Source: Begonia masoniana
Lineage: Eukaryota > Streptophyta > Magnoliopsida > Cucurbitales > Begoniaceae
Direction of reading: 5' to 3'
NCBI GenBank assembly: GCA_022432975.1
Contig: CM039511.1
Coordinates: forward strand, 23,090,557 to 23,154,556
Length of the DNA stretch: 64,000 nt
The notes beneath the pieces are model-generated. The model made no database searches, was not told the DNA's origin, and saw nothing but the letters and a program-made list of their open reading frames with translations. Below, one piece after another: positions 10,918 to 21,474 of the stretch. A program made the translations under genes and the position numbers. Position 1 is the first letter of the stretch. Every line of letters begins with the position of its first letter.

Positions 10918-12284
10918 TGTTTCCAATTCTGATGAAATTCCCACTGCGGAGTTATTTGTCAGTATTAAGTTGTCGGAGTTGTGTAATTCCTACTGAGGAG
11001 TTGTATCTATTATTCCTATAGATCATAAATCATGTGGACCTCGAACAAATCTTGGTAGATATACCAAATCTTAGTATGCACTTCATGATTCTTCTTGTTT
11101 CTCTACCTCGAACTAAATCTTATCATAATTGATGGAGCATATGCAATCATCTTTCCCAACTTATTGATTCACAAAGAATGACTATTGTGGTACCCAAAAT
11201 TACATCCCAAATCTAAGTTTATTATCCAATCGAAACATGTGGAGCAAGGCTAAAGTGAAAAACCCAATATGTAGGGGGAACGAAGGCAACATAATTCAAA
11301 TGGACTAAATGGCTGCAAATGGCCTTCCAAGGAAGCCAACTCTTCCATATGCTGTCAAGCATTCAAAGGGCTTAGAGATGAGAGAAATTGAATTTTTTCA
11401 AAAAGTTGATAATTTTGTCGTGAACCATCCCAAATGATACCTGAACTACGTCCTGACTTCTGGATTCCTAAAGTTGGATGTGAAGCGACCAAATGCATAA
11501 TCTTTACAATCACATTAAAACACATGAATCTAAATTCTCATACATGAAAATAATTGGACCTTGGAAATTGGAATCCCACTAACCTTGAATACGTCAGAAT
11601 TGCTGATTCAAAGAGGAAAATAGTTAAAATTTCTCTCTTTTCTGAGTCTCCATCTCAATTCTCTTCTGCAAAGTTATTACAGAAAATGCGAAGTGGGGTT
11701 TGATGCCCCAGATGTGCTACAAATAAAGTAAAAAATCTCTTCAAATGAACGGTAATTGCAATCTCCGAACCGTGGGGAATTTCCTAAAGAACCAGAACCG
11801 TTTAACACGGACCAAATCACTAGGGTCGATTATACACGGGTACAGGCTGGTTATAGCCACCCCGAATCGGGTTAAACACATCGATCTAATTTTTGACCTT
11901 AAAATCATATAACTTTAGCGAGTCGCCTCATTTAGCTCATAAGCTCTTTTAACTACTTTAACAAGTTAAGTAAGCTTGTGAGCCGAAGTAAATGAGTCAA
12001 AGTCGGTACGCTCGTTGTTTAACACTTTTAAACGGAGGAGTTGTACATAAAACTGTCTTGAATTAAGGCCTTGTTCGGTAAATTTTCGGTAATATTAAAT
12101 ATAGTTTGTTCAAATTGTTTTTTAAACCCAAAACAATAGTTTAGTTTGTCAAAATTGGTTTTAAAAACAAAAGAAAACTCCAATTTGAACCTCAAACTAT
12201 TACGGGGTGAGAGACAAAATAAATCATACTCTATGTTTGGGTACAACTAAAACTTTAAACTATCCTCACCGAACAAGTAAGTCT
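10918..12284. other. Intergenic, 3' flank of the P450
   Basis: No gene or RNA was recognised. The first 150 bases presumably hold the 3' UTR. Two near-duplicated short stretches (CTGCGGAGTTATTTGTC and CTGAGGAGTTGTATCT, 10945-11007) are visible. The remainder is low-complexity AT-rich sequence. Confidence 0.5.
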
Positions 12285-13090
12285 GCGCCCTTAGTCACTG
12301 TTAAATACACTTGCGGTCGTCTACGGTTTAAGTAAGGATGCCCGCGCTTCGCACGAGGGCAATCTTGTTTAAACGAAGGCAACTTCCGCGTTTTTATGCG
12401 CGTTTAGTGAGGTAGCCCTCGTTTTTATGTGCGGTCGCCTGCGGGCTTTTTTAGTGAGGTACCCTCATTTTTATGTGCGGCCGACATCAGGCGACCTAAT
12501 ATAAATTTGAGGCCGCCTTCGTACTTTGTATTTACTCCATTGATAGCTTTTTTATGAAGGACCTACACTGAATCCCTTGAAAATAATTGGAGAGAAGATT
12601 AAGAAAATCAGATGCACCACTACCATAATCTCGCTTCAGTAATTTGGTCATAAATCCTCCAAAACGAACCAAATAACCCAAAGCTCAGCTGTTAACACAG
12701 TTTTTTGGACTATTTTTAAGCATTTGAGCCGATGATTTCGTTCTCAGATTTCTAAAAGGCAGAAAAACAAAAATTGTTGCTTCGAAAAAATACAAATCAC
12801 TGACTTCACAACTTCTGGAATCATAAAAAATAACAAAAATACAAGAAGTATATAGATAAAGTTAAGAATAACAAAGTACTGAGGACGACATCAAATTTAT
12901 ATTAGATCGCCCGCGATGACCGCTTTTTTGTACACGGGCAACAACGTGTAAAAACGAGGGCAACTTCACTTAAAATGCGGGCTACTGCTGAGCTTGCCCT
13001 AGTTTGAAGCGTAGTCACCTTCGCTTAAACTGCGGACGACTGCGAATGTATTTAACTGCGCCTACCTACGAGGGCATACACTCAATTGTA
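12285..13090. mobile_element. Fold-back / long-TIR non-autonomous element
   Basis: Left arm about 12285-12545 and right arm about 12890-13090 are inverted copies. Shared blocks include GTTAAATACA, TAGCCC/TTGCCCTCGTTTTTA and CTAATATAAATTTGA. The central 345 bases are unrelated AT-rich sequence. The arms are G+C-richer than their surroundings. No coding capacity. I could not fix the exact termini or a TSD. A MITE-like or Foldback-type origin is inference. Confidence 0.65.
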
Positions 13091-13237
13091 AGTAACAGTT
13101 TGTAGATAAAGAGACCTACTAAACATTTACACAGACAATCGATGATGACAAGAACCAACAATCGTTGAACAGCTGTGGAGTCAAAGCACGAAGAAATTAG
13201 CTATTTTCCTAAAATATCAGAAATATTATAAGATTTA

Positions 13238-13575
13238 GGGAAATTACCAAAAATGACTACAAACTACATGTGTTTTCCGATTCCAACCACAAACAAAATT
13301 TTTTAACAATTCAAATCATCACATATTGAAAATCTGCCAAATATAACCACGCCGGACGGACGGACGTGGATTGAGTCCGTCCAGACGTAATTTGGCCCAA
13401 ACTCGGACGGACGAAAACAATTAGCGTCCGTCCCCAGTTTGTCGTTCAATCAAAATCTGCCACGTAGTCGCCACGTAGCCCGTTCGGACTCTATAAATCA
13501 CCGTCCGTCCAGGTTAACTTAAAAATTGCCCGGACGGACGGTATATTTTCTCGTCTGTCCGGGTACTCGATTATA
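13238..13575 (+). repeat. MULE left terminal inverted repeat
   Basis: High identity to the inverted right end (21140-21464). Contains several GGACGGACGG / CCGTCCGTCC motifs. Weaker inverted similarity extends to about 13880 (ATCCGAGCCCTA at about 13726, inverted at about 20940), so the true TIR is probably 600 bp or more and covers the upstream regions of both element genes. Confidence 0.92.
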
Positions 13576-14465
13576 ATCGTTCAAGGCCGAGTACTCACAG
13601 TGGTCGGAATTCGTTTTCTCTCGACGCTTTACAAATTTTTTGTGCGATTTCAAGTGAAAAACGCATCAGGTAATATCTTACTCCTTTTGTATTGATTTAG
13701 TTTAAATTTTTACGTTTAGAACGCAAAATCCGAGCCCTAGGTCAAAATCGCCCTTTTAGAATTACCCGGACGGACTCTATTTCAATCATTCCGTCCGGGT
13801 GATCATAGCCTTAACCCGGACGGACAGACCAATATTGAGTCCGTCCGGGTTAAGGCTGTGAAGGCTGAGTTTCACTGAGCTCTGATTTTCGCCACGGTTC
13901 GAGTTATTGTGGCTAATCTTGGAACTTTCAAATTTGCAGACTTTACGAAAATGACAGATAAAATTGCTTATAAACGAAAGAAGGATTCGACGTCACAAGG
14001 TGGACCATCGAAGCGGCCAACGATGTCACAGCCATCTCCACTGCCCTCACAGCCACCTCGACCTCCACGGGCCTCACAGCCACAATTACCGGCCCCACAG
14101 TCAATTTCACGGGCCTTAGAGCCACATCCACATGCTCCATAGGCACCTCCAAGGGCCTCACAGCCACTGTTCAGCTCCTCGGCTCCCAGCTCGTCACAAC
14201 CAGCTTCATCGACCTCACAATCGAAGGACTTTTGCAGTCAACATTGCCGGGAGCAATATCAGCTGGATATAGTACACCGAAAGGTGTCGTTGACGAAGAT
14301 GGTGGACTTTACAGGTTGAGTCAATTATTCTTACAAATTGTTTCTACAATATTTCGTTAAAATAGTCTCATTCATTTGTTATTAAAAATTTTCAAGATGG
14401 GAGTCCTTAGAGATAAAAGAAATGTTTGACAGAATCGGACTTCAAGGACTCTACACTATTCGGGG

Positions 14466-14846
14466 TGTGATGACCCGAATGTGAACGTATGTGTACGACT
14501 GCGGGGCAAACCTCGGGTTGCGGGACAAACCTCGGGACCTAAGCCGAGTGTAGGCGAATCCCGGGTCGTAAAGAGGGGGTTGTCACAATCCCACATCGCT
14601 TGGGAAAGTATGTGGAAATGAAACATATGTAAAGAGACCCTCCCAACATAGCAAGACGCGTTTTGGAGCACGATTGGCAACGGATCCCATAAGAACTCCA
14701 AAGTTAAAAGTGCTTCGGCGAGAGCAATTCCAGGTTGGGTGACCTTCTGAGAAGTTCTCGCCAAACAAAGCCGTGAGGGGAGGATATTGGGCTGCGGCCC
14801 AATCCCCAGAGCGGACAATATCTTACTGGGAAAAAGGGTCGTTACA
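14466..14846 (+). repeat. Cassandra array LTR 1
   Basis: 381 bp, complete, with a short duplication of the AAACCTCGGG segment near 14510-14540 that makes it longer than the 362-bp copies. 5S-like domain at 14678-14762. Confidence 0.9.
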
Positions 14847-14917
14847 AATGGTATCAAAGCCTGTACCCAACCGAAAATGTGGCCAACGAGGACGTTGGGT
14901 CTCCGAGGGGGGGTGAT

Positions 14918-15078
14918 TGTGATGACCCGAATGTGAACGTATGTGTACGACTGCGGGGCAAACCTCGGGTTGTGGAGCAAACCTCGAGACCTAAGCCGAG
15001 TGTAGGCGAATCCCGGACTCGAGTATAGGCGAATCCCGGGTCGTAAAGAGGGGGTTGTCACAATCCCACATCGCTTGG
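14918..15078 (+). repeat. Cassandra array LTR 2, truncated
   Basis: Ends abruptly at CATCGCTTGG and jumps into internal sequence (CCTGTACCC at 15079). The 5S-like domain and PBS are absent. A duplicated GTATAGGCGAATCCC block lies near 15020-15040. Confidence 0.88.
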
Positions 15079-15136
15079 CCTGTACCCAACCGAAAATGTG
15101 GCCAACGAGGACGTTGGGTCTCCGAGGGGGGGTGAT

Positions 15137-15498
15137 TGTGATGACCCGAATGTGAACGTATGTGTACGACTGCGGGGCAAACCTCGGGACCTAAGCCGAG
15201 TGTAGGCGAATCCCGGGTCGTAAAGAGGGGGTTGTCACAATCCCACATCGCTTGGGGAAGTATGTGGAAATGAAACATATGTAAAGAGACCCTCCCAACA
15301 TAGCAAGACGCGTTTTGGAGCACGATTGGCAACGGATCCCATAAGAACTCCAAAGTTAAAAGTGCTTCGGCGAGAGCAATTCCAGGTTGGGTGACCTTCT
15401 GGGAAGTTCTCGCCAAACAAAGCCATGAGGGGAGGATATTGGGCTGCAGCCCAATCCCCAGAGCGGACAATATCTTACTGGGAAAAAGGGTCGTTACA
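15137..15498 (+). repeat. Cassandra array LTR 3
   Basis: 362 bp, complete, 5S-like domain at 15331-15414. Almost identical to LTR 4. Confidence 0.9.
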
Positions 15499-15569
15499 AA
15501 TGGTATCAAAGCCTGTACCCAACCGAAAATGTGGCCAACGAGGACGTTGGGTCTCCGAGGGGGGGTGAT

Positions 15570-15931
15570 TGTGATGACCCGAATGTGAACGTATGTGTAC
15601 GACTGCGGGGCAAACCTCGGGACCTAAGCCGAGTGTAGGCGAATCCCGGGTCGTAAAGAGGGGGTTGTCACAATCCCACATCGCTTGGGGAAGTATGTGG
15701 AAATGAAACATATGTAAAGAGACCCTCCCAACATAGCAAGACGCGTTTTGGAGCACGATTGGCAACGGATCCCATAAGAACTCCAAAGTTAAAAGTGCTT
15801 CGGCGAGAGCAATTCCAGGTTGGGTGACCTTCTGGGAAGTTCTCGCCAAACAAAGCCATGAGGGGAGGATATTGGGCTGCGGCCCAATCCCCAGAGCGGA
15901 CAATATCTTACTGGGAAAAAGGGTCGTTACA
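15570..15931 (+). repeat. Cassandra array LTR 4
   Basis: 362 bp, complete, 5S-like domain at about 15764-15847. The internal segment between LTR 3 and LTR 4 (15499-15569) carries its own PBS at 15501. Confidence 0.9.
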
Positions 15932-16002
15932 AATGGTATCAAAGCCTGTACCCAACCGAAAATGTGGCCAACGAGGACGTTGGGTCTCCGAGGGGGGGTG
16001 AT

Positions 16003-16282
16003 TGTGATGACCCGAATGTGAACGTATGTGTACGACTGCGGGGCAAACCTCGGGACCTAAGCCGAGTGTAGGCGAATCCCAACATAGCAAGACCGTTTTG
16101 GAGCACGATTGGGCAACGGATCTCATAAGAACTCCAAAGTTAAAAGTGCTTCGGCGAGAGCAATTCCAGGTTCGGTGACCTTCTGGGAAGTTCTCGCCAA
16201 ACAAAGCCGTGAGAGGAGGATATTGGGCTGCAGCCCAATCCCCAGAGCGGACAATATCTTACTGGGAAAAGGGGTCATTACA
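16003..16282 (+). repeat. Cassandra array LTR 5, internal deletion
   Basis: 280 bp. About 82 bp are missing at 16080, where GCGAATCCC joins AACATAGCAAG, with CCC at both deletion ends. The 5S-like domain at about 16117-16198 is retained. Forms the right end of the array. Confidence 0.88.
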
Positions 16283-17347
16283 TGGGGAGTCAGCTGTGAA
16301 AAAATGGTTTGCCTATTCTATACGAACATGAGATTTTCTGCGAGGTCGGGAGTTATGAAGACCTACATAATGGGTGAAGAGTATGAAGTGACGGCACAGG
16401 TTGTGAATCAGGTGCTTGGCTTTCACGCAGAAGAGGCAGAAAAGTACTACTATGCCTAGAAAAAATGTCCCGTGCTCGCCACAGCGGAGGGAACAACGTT
16501 CATTAGACAGATTCATCGGAATGCTGATATTGTGGATATCGTGAAGCCAGGAGCTAAAGATATGAATGTGAAAGCTCACGTCATCCATAACCTTCTAGCA
16601 CACACCCTTCTACCGCGAGTTGGACATAGAGATCATGTTAGCTACATGTGTCTCTATGTCATGGAGAAATTGTATAGCGGTAACTTCTTCGACCCCAACT
16701 ATGTGATTGTGAGTCACATGAGTGAGATCTCACGCGCACGGACCAAGAACCTCGCGTACACTGTCTTGATTCAGAAGATTATTGAGCATTTTCAGATTCA
16801 GTTACCACGAGGGGCACAGATTATACCACAGCGACCCGTTGATGCATTCAGCAGGCTGCATTTGGTGAAGATGGGGCTGCATGAGGTTGACGGAAGGTGG
16901 ATAGAGGGGAATGATGTTCGGCCCCCTCCTGTGCTGCAACACCCTCGTCGTGGGAAACTCCCCCCTCAGATCGTGCCACCCACGAATATGGCTTCTATTA
17001 GGACGCTGATAGAGTCTGTTTGAGCGGAGGTGCAGGCTGTTCGAACAGAGGTGGCGTCTGTTCGAACGGAGGTGCAGACTGTTCGATCAGAGGCGGCGTC
17101 TGGTCGAGCAGACATTATGGAGTACCTCAGCGATATGATGGAGTACCTCAGAGAGACTAGACAGATCTTCCAGGATTGGATGGAGGTCCATTCCTTTGAT
17201 CCTGACGATCTTGGGAGAGGTGATGATGCCGATGGTGACGATGATGAGGTAATCCTGACCGGGGGTGAAGATGATGAGGGTGTGCTGCCGGGGGCTGGAT
17301 ATGACGAGGGTGTGCTACCGGGGGCTGGAGATGACGACGCTGCCTAA

Positions 17348-17730
17348 GCTTAGGTATATTTGAACCTATTTTTCTCATTATTAATTACATTTCAACTCAT
17401 TATAATCTAACTTTCTTTTATTACATGCAGAGAGGGGACAACAGAGGGTGATGCACAGAGACAGAGATTTTTTTTGTAAACTTTGATGATGTACTGTATT
17501 TGGATGATGAAAATTTGTAGTACTTGTAGTTGGATATTCATTAATTTGATGTACATTAGTTATATTTATTTTTGTTGAATACAATTGATGTTTGAGGCAA
17601 AATACTAGAACTGTTTGGATATTCAAATATGCAGGATGATACTAGTTGTGGGGGAGACTAAAAACAAAGGAAACTCTGCCCAAATTTCTAATTTTTTTTC
17701 TCATTTTAATTATAAAAGGGACATTACCAC
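17348..17730. other. MULE non-coding segment before the Argonaute-like fragment
   Basis: AT-rich. The motif TGCAGAGAGGGGACAAC at 17426 recurs as TGCAGAGAGGGGACGAC at 17733. This could be a duplicated splice-acceptor region or the microhomology at which the Argonaute-like sequence joined. No other gene seen. Confidence 0.4.
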
Positions 17731-17817
17731 GTGCAGAGAGGGGACGACCTTCTCAATCTGTTGTCGTTACTGTTTCTAAGGAATCTCCCACTTGGGCCTG
17801 CCTTGAGATTTGAGCCT

Positions 17818-18049
17818 TCTTCTTCACATCCGCAAATGTCCACTGATCCTGCTAAAATGAATCTGTTTATTAGAAAAGTTGAAAATGCTACATTGCAGCC
17901 GCATCCACCACCTTCTGTTTCTTTAAAGGCTCTGAGCCTTCAAAAAAGACCGGGATATGGTACCGTGGGCAAAAAATAGTTGTCCGAGTGAATCATTTTC
18001 TCATGGAAGTTTCGGACAAAGATATCCATATTACGATGTACATCTTAAT
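17818..18049 (+). pseudogene. Argonaute-like N-terminal fragment captured inside the MULE
   Basis: The reading frame at 17818-17979 gives TLQPHPPPSV followed by KRPGYGTVGKK, then, after a one-base loss in an A run, IVVRVNHFLMEV and SDKDIH. This is the order seen in the N domain of plant AGO proteins (a P-rich linker, RPGxGxxG, then VRANHF and DKDLHHYDV). A second one-base loss precedes the YD residues. The match stops at the point where GTACATCTTAATC resembles an intron donor, which suggests genomic rather than cDNA capture. AGO proteins bind small RNAs for silencing, but this piece lacks the PAZ, MID and PIWI domains and has two frameshifts, so it is not a functional protein. Confidence 0.7.
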
Positions 18050-18276
18050 CTTTTCTGTTAGATTTTTTTCGCCAAATTTGACAAAGAAACGAGATAGAAA
18101 TGGTTTTAAATTTTGTTACTCATACTGGTTTGATAACTTCAACGTAAGAACGCTTATAGTAGATTAACCGGACGGACGGTATAATTTCTCATTATAAAAT
18201 ACAATTTGCTGTACAAACTATAAGATACATCAAATATGCATAAAATAAAGATGATCCGCTCTCCACCATCTGTATG
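18050..18276. other. Short intergenic segment inside the MULE
   Basis: AT-rich, with one CCGGACGGACGG copy (18169-18180) of the motif that fills the TIRs. No gene seen. Confidence 0.5.
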
Positions 18277-20616
18277 TCATCGTTTTACATCATTCTCTCT
18301 CATGGCCGCTTTTCTCATTGCCTGTAGTAGATTCCTGCACGTATTGAGATTTATATTAGAACATAATAGCGAAATTTTTTTATGAGAATAATAGTAAAAA
18401 TGTACCTGCGTCCAGCCAGCGGTTCGAAAACCCATAAATGTGTCACGCGAAGCAGAAGCACGTGAAGTGGATCCCCTCTCATAACATGTGCGACTATTAT
18501 GCCCCTGACGTCCACATTTACGACACGTCATCATAGGCTTCTTCTTAGAAGTCAGAACACGCGGACCACGAGAAGTGGTAGAAGGCTCATCGACATCGCG
18601 AATTCTTTTCTTCTTTGGCCTACCAGGTTGAGGCATTCTCTAACCCAGAATGATTGGGGTCATATTCTCTGGTTCTGGCCACATTTGTTGCCCATTAATG
18701 GGACGAATGAAGTGCAAATACATCTCCAGATATGTGTTCCGATGATAATATATATGAACATAATCTTCCATCGGCTTTCTCATCAAATTAATGCATGCAA
18801 CGACGTGAACACAAGGGATTCCAGAAATCTCCCACCCCCGACATGCGCACTCGCCTTCAGTAAGGTCAACGATATATTGTTCGTTGCCGTTGCTAACCTG
18901 AAACAGTGCATAAACAAATTCAGTATGAACAAGTAGAACAAACTAAGAAGAACATATCAGTATGAACAAGTTGAACAAACCTGAAACAGTGCATTTCCCG
19001 CTAACTCAGCACTCCAATCGTAAGCTGACCCTTTCAGCCTCTCTAGCTTATTCCTAATCTTAGGACACAGAACATCTTCTACCTTGAGCATCTCCTCGTG
19101 TTTTTTGACAGTGCGTGTCATCATGGTCTTTCGAATCATCTCGAACATCGTCAAAATTGGCATGTTCTGGGCCGGCAAAAGAACTGAATTGAAAGACTCA
19201 CATAAATTATTCATGCCTAAGTCACATTTAGGAATTGTCGAAAATGCATGACTGGCCCAAAATCTAGGTGGTGTTCGTCGAAGCCATGCATGGGTATCCT
19301 TATTGAGCTCATAGACTTTCCTCATTGCTATCTCAAAATATTCCCTTGTGGTTGCCCTTGCTGCATTCCACATCACATCTTTATATGTTAGGCCCCGAAA
19401 TTGTCCTTTGTAGTTTGCATACATATGCCTTTAGCAGAAACGGTGTTCGGCTAAACCAAATATCTCGTCCACAGCATTCAACAATCCTTGCAATTTTAAA
19501 GAAAAACAGGCTCAGATTAAAACAATAACTTCTGCCGATCCAAATAATAAGAGTAATAACAATATATACCATCTGTCGATCCGACACAAATGTCCATCCT
19601 CGGCCTTCGTCAATGCCTAAGTTGTTTCGCAATAGCTCCAAAAACCACTTTCACGAGACTTGGGATTCTGATTCCACGTTGGCAACAACAATGGGATATA
19701 TACCATTGTTGCCATCAATACTCACCGCCGTGAGTAATTGGCCGGGGCAGGCTCCCTTCAGATGACATCCATCTAAACAAATAAGAGGTCTGCCCATATC
19801 CAACAAACCTGCTTTGCAAGCAGCCATACACATGTACATTCTTTTAAACATCATCTTCTCATTTCTATCATCAACCACCAGGTCACCATCTATTACCAGT
19901 GTGCTACCTGGATTTGATCTTAATATTTCAGCTCCGTAAGAACGAAGTATCTTCAGTTATTCTTCGTTCCTCCCGTAATTACCTTCTTTTTCTTGGGTTC
20001 TTCCTCTTCTCGCAAGGCTTGGCTTAATGTTAACTTTGTGTTCCCGCCTCACTGTCTCGATAATATCAGGAATGAGCCAGTCGTGTTGACTTTTGAACCT
20101 ATCTGAATAAGTTGTTGCCAACCATTTTGCTATAGCATGTCGATTATCCAATACCCTTACGCAATTGTGATCATTACAGTATGACTTTATTTGGAAGGTG
20201 GCCTCATTTTGCATGGCTGACGCATGCAAATGCCATTGACAATCTACTCCTTCACATTTTGACGTCAGTCTGTTCCTCTCACTTTTAACAATCTTGATAT
20301 CATATCCTTTTTTCAAAGAATAGTCTCGTATTTCATTTCTAATGCATTGCAAAGATATATATTGTCTACTCAAAGCAAAATCACCAGAATCTACAGCCCT
20401 TGTTTGTCTGCTTTGCACCTCGTCATCCTCAGAATTGAATGGTGTTCGTAGATCATCGTCTAAAGTTTTTGAAATTGAACACACTTGTATTTCTCCATCA
20501 CCCTCTAAGTGATCAAATGCTTGAATATCACCGTATATGGGAGCGTCCTCCTCCATATACCAGTCTATGTTCGCAGGCTCATTTACATCATCCAATCTCT
20601 CAGCCATTTGCGACAA
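18277..20616 (-). pseudogene. MuDR-type MULE transposase, decayed
   Basis: Would catalyse element excision and insertion in the nucleus. From 20616: acidic N-terminus; MuDR DNA-binding region (about 20400-20100, with CEGVDCQWHLHA); catalytic core with D1 in CLDGCHLKG (19760-19790), D2 in TFVSDRQM (about 19575) and the E-bearing CESFNSVL (about 19190). SWIM zinc finger ECACRGWEISGIPCVH follows (about 18800-18860), then a C-terminal zinc knuckle CRKCGRQGHNSRTC (about 18485-18530). Introns are apparent near 19487-19569 and 18940-18980. In-frame stops at 19957 (after EE), 19431 (in HRFC-x-RHMYAN) and 18640 (before RMPQPG), plus a likely phase error at the first intron, make it a pseudogene. Family identity is certain; exon ends are approximate. 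Confidence 0.88.
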
Positions 20617-21139
20617 TTATCTGTAAAAAAATCAAAATGTTATTCAAGTTAAAAAATATCCTATGAATTGAATACAAAATAGTTTTGACAATAATATAAT
20701 TTCATATACACACCCAATAAACGAACAGAAAAATTGAAAAAGAAAAAAAAACAAATTCAGTATATTTGGTTTCGGCCGGACGAACGCATTTGTACGCATC
20801 CGTCCGGGTCGCATTAAATGAAGAGACCAAGACGGACTCCTTTTTACGCGTCCATCCGGGTCACATTTAATGAAGATACCTGGACGGACGCTATATTTTA
20901 CCGTCCGTCCGATTGCCACATTTTTCCCATTATCGAATTAGGGCTCGGATTCTAACGTTATTTATGTTAAAACTTTAAGAAAATGAATCAGAATTTATAA
21001 AGAAATTACCACAAACGCTTTTTTTTCGTAAATCTACGAAAAATTTGAAAGCTTCGAGTGAAAAGTTCAATTTCATCGCCTTTTGTCGATGTTTTTGTCG
21101 CCGGTGAAAAATCTAACTTTCCCTTTTTCGCTAGTTTTC

Positions 21140-21464
21140 ATATCGAGTACCCAGACAGACGGGAAAATATATCATCCGTCCGGGCAATTTTTAAGTTAAC
21201 CCAGACGGACGGTGATTTACAGAGTCCGAACGGGCTATGTGGCAGATTTTGATTGAACGACAAACTGGGGAAGGACGCTAATTGTTTCCATCCGTCCGGG
21301 TTTGGGCCAAATTACGTCCAGACGGACTCAATCCACGTTCGTCCGTCCGGCGTGGTTATATTTGGCAGATTTTCAATACGTAATGGTTTGAATTGTTAAA
21401 ATATTTTGTTTGTGGTTGGAATCGGAAAACACACGTAGTTTGTGGTCATTTTTGGTAATTTCCC
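21140..21464 (-). repeat. MULE right terminal inverted repeat
   Basis: Inverted counterpart of 13238-13575, ending GGTAATTTCCC at 21464. Extended similarity continues leftwards to about 20780, with further GGACGGAC blocks at 20775-20915. It lies upstream of the minus-strand transposase and probably carries its promoter. Confidence 0.92.
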
Positions 21465-21474
21465 TAAGATTTAA

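Larger units (their letters stand above)
14466..16282 (+). mobile_element. Cassandra-type TRIM array with five LTRs
   Basis: LTRs begin TGTGATGACCC and end GTCGTTACA (last copy TCATTACA). They lie at 14466-14846, 14918-15078 (3' half missing), 15137-15498, 15570-15931 and 16003-16282 (82-bp internal deletion). Internal segments of 71 bp carry PBS TGGTATCAAAGCC and a G-rich PPT (TCCGAGGGGGGGTGAT). Each complete LTR contains a stretch resembling the 3' two-thirds of plant 5S rRNA (first copy 14678-14762), with recognisable A-box (AGTTAAAAGTGCTTCGGCGA) and C-box (GGGTGACCTTCTG) regions. That is the hallmark of Cassandra. Flanks CGGGG (14461-14465) and TGGGG (16283-16287) are a near-perfect TSD. 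No coding capacity; mobilised by other elements. Confidence 0.92.
13909..17346 (+). pseudogene. MULE plus-strand gene, putative plant transposon protein (PF20167-like), disrupted
   Basis: Exon 1 begins at 13909 and encodes a Lys-rich start, then a Pro/Ser/Gln-rich tract. An intron candidate is 14315-14396 (GT...AG). The next exon (from 14397) is split by the Cassandra array and resumes in frame at 16288. The region after the insertion (CEKMVCLFYTNM to about EHFQIQL, 16290-16800) resembles the plant transposon-protein domain found in MULE cargo. A coiled-coil-like VRTEV repeat (17030-17110) and an acidic DDE/GAG-rich C-terminus follow. In-frame stops at 14140, 16457 and 17021, and an apparent phase mismatch across the intron, indicate decay. 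The biochemical role of this family is unknown. Confidence 0.65.
13238..21464. mobile_element. Mutator-like element (MULE), 8227 bp, TSD TAAGATTTA
   Basis: Terminal inverted repeats begin GGGAAATTACCAAAAATG at 13238 and end with its complement at 21464. Perfect 9-bp duplications TAAGATTTA flank them (13229-13237, 21465-21473), diagnostic of Mutator transposition. Cargo: a MuDR-type transposase on the minus strand, a second transposon gene on the plus strand, and an Argonaute-like fragment at 17818-18049. A Cassandra array (14466-16282) was inserted later. The transposase contains stops, so this copy is not autonomous. It landed at the 3' end of a BAHD pseudogene. Confidence 0.95.

Noticed and set aside
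14678..14762. 5S rRNA gene
   Set aside because: Only the 3' two-thirds resemble 5S rRNA, the sequence is diverged and it is embedded in an LTR; Cassandra explains it.
14456..16204. Repeated minus-strand frames of 60-200 codons across the Cassandra array
   Set aside because: Same non-coding LTR sequence read repeatedly; no protein similarity.
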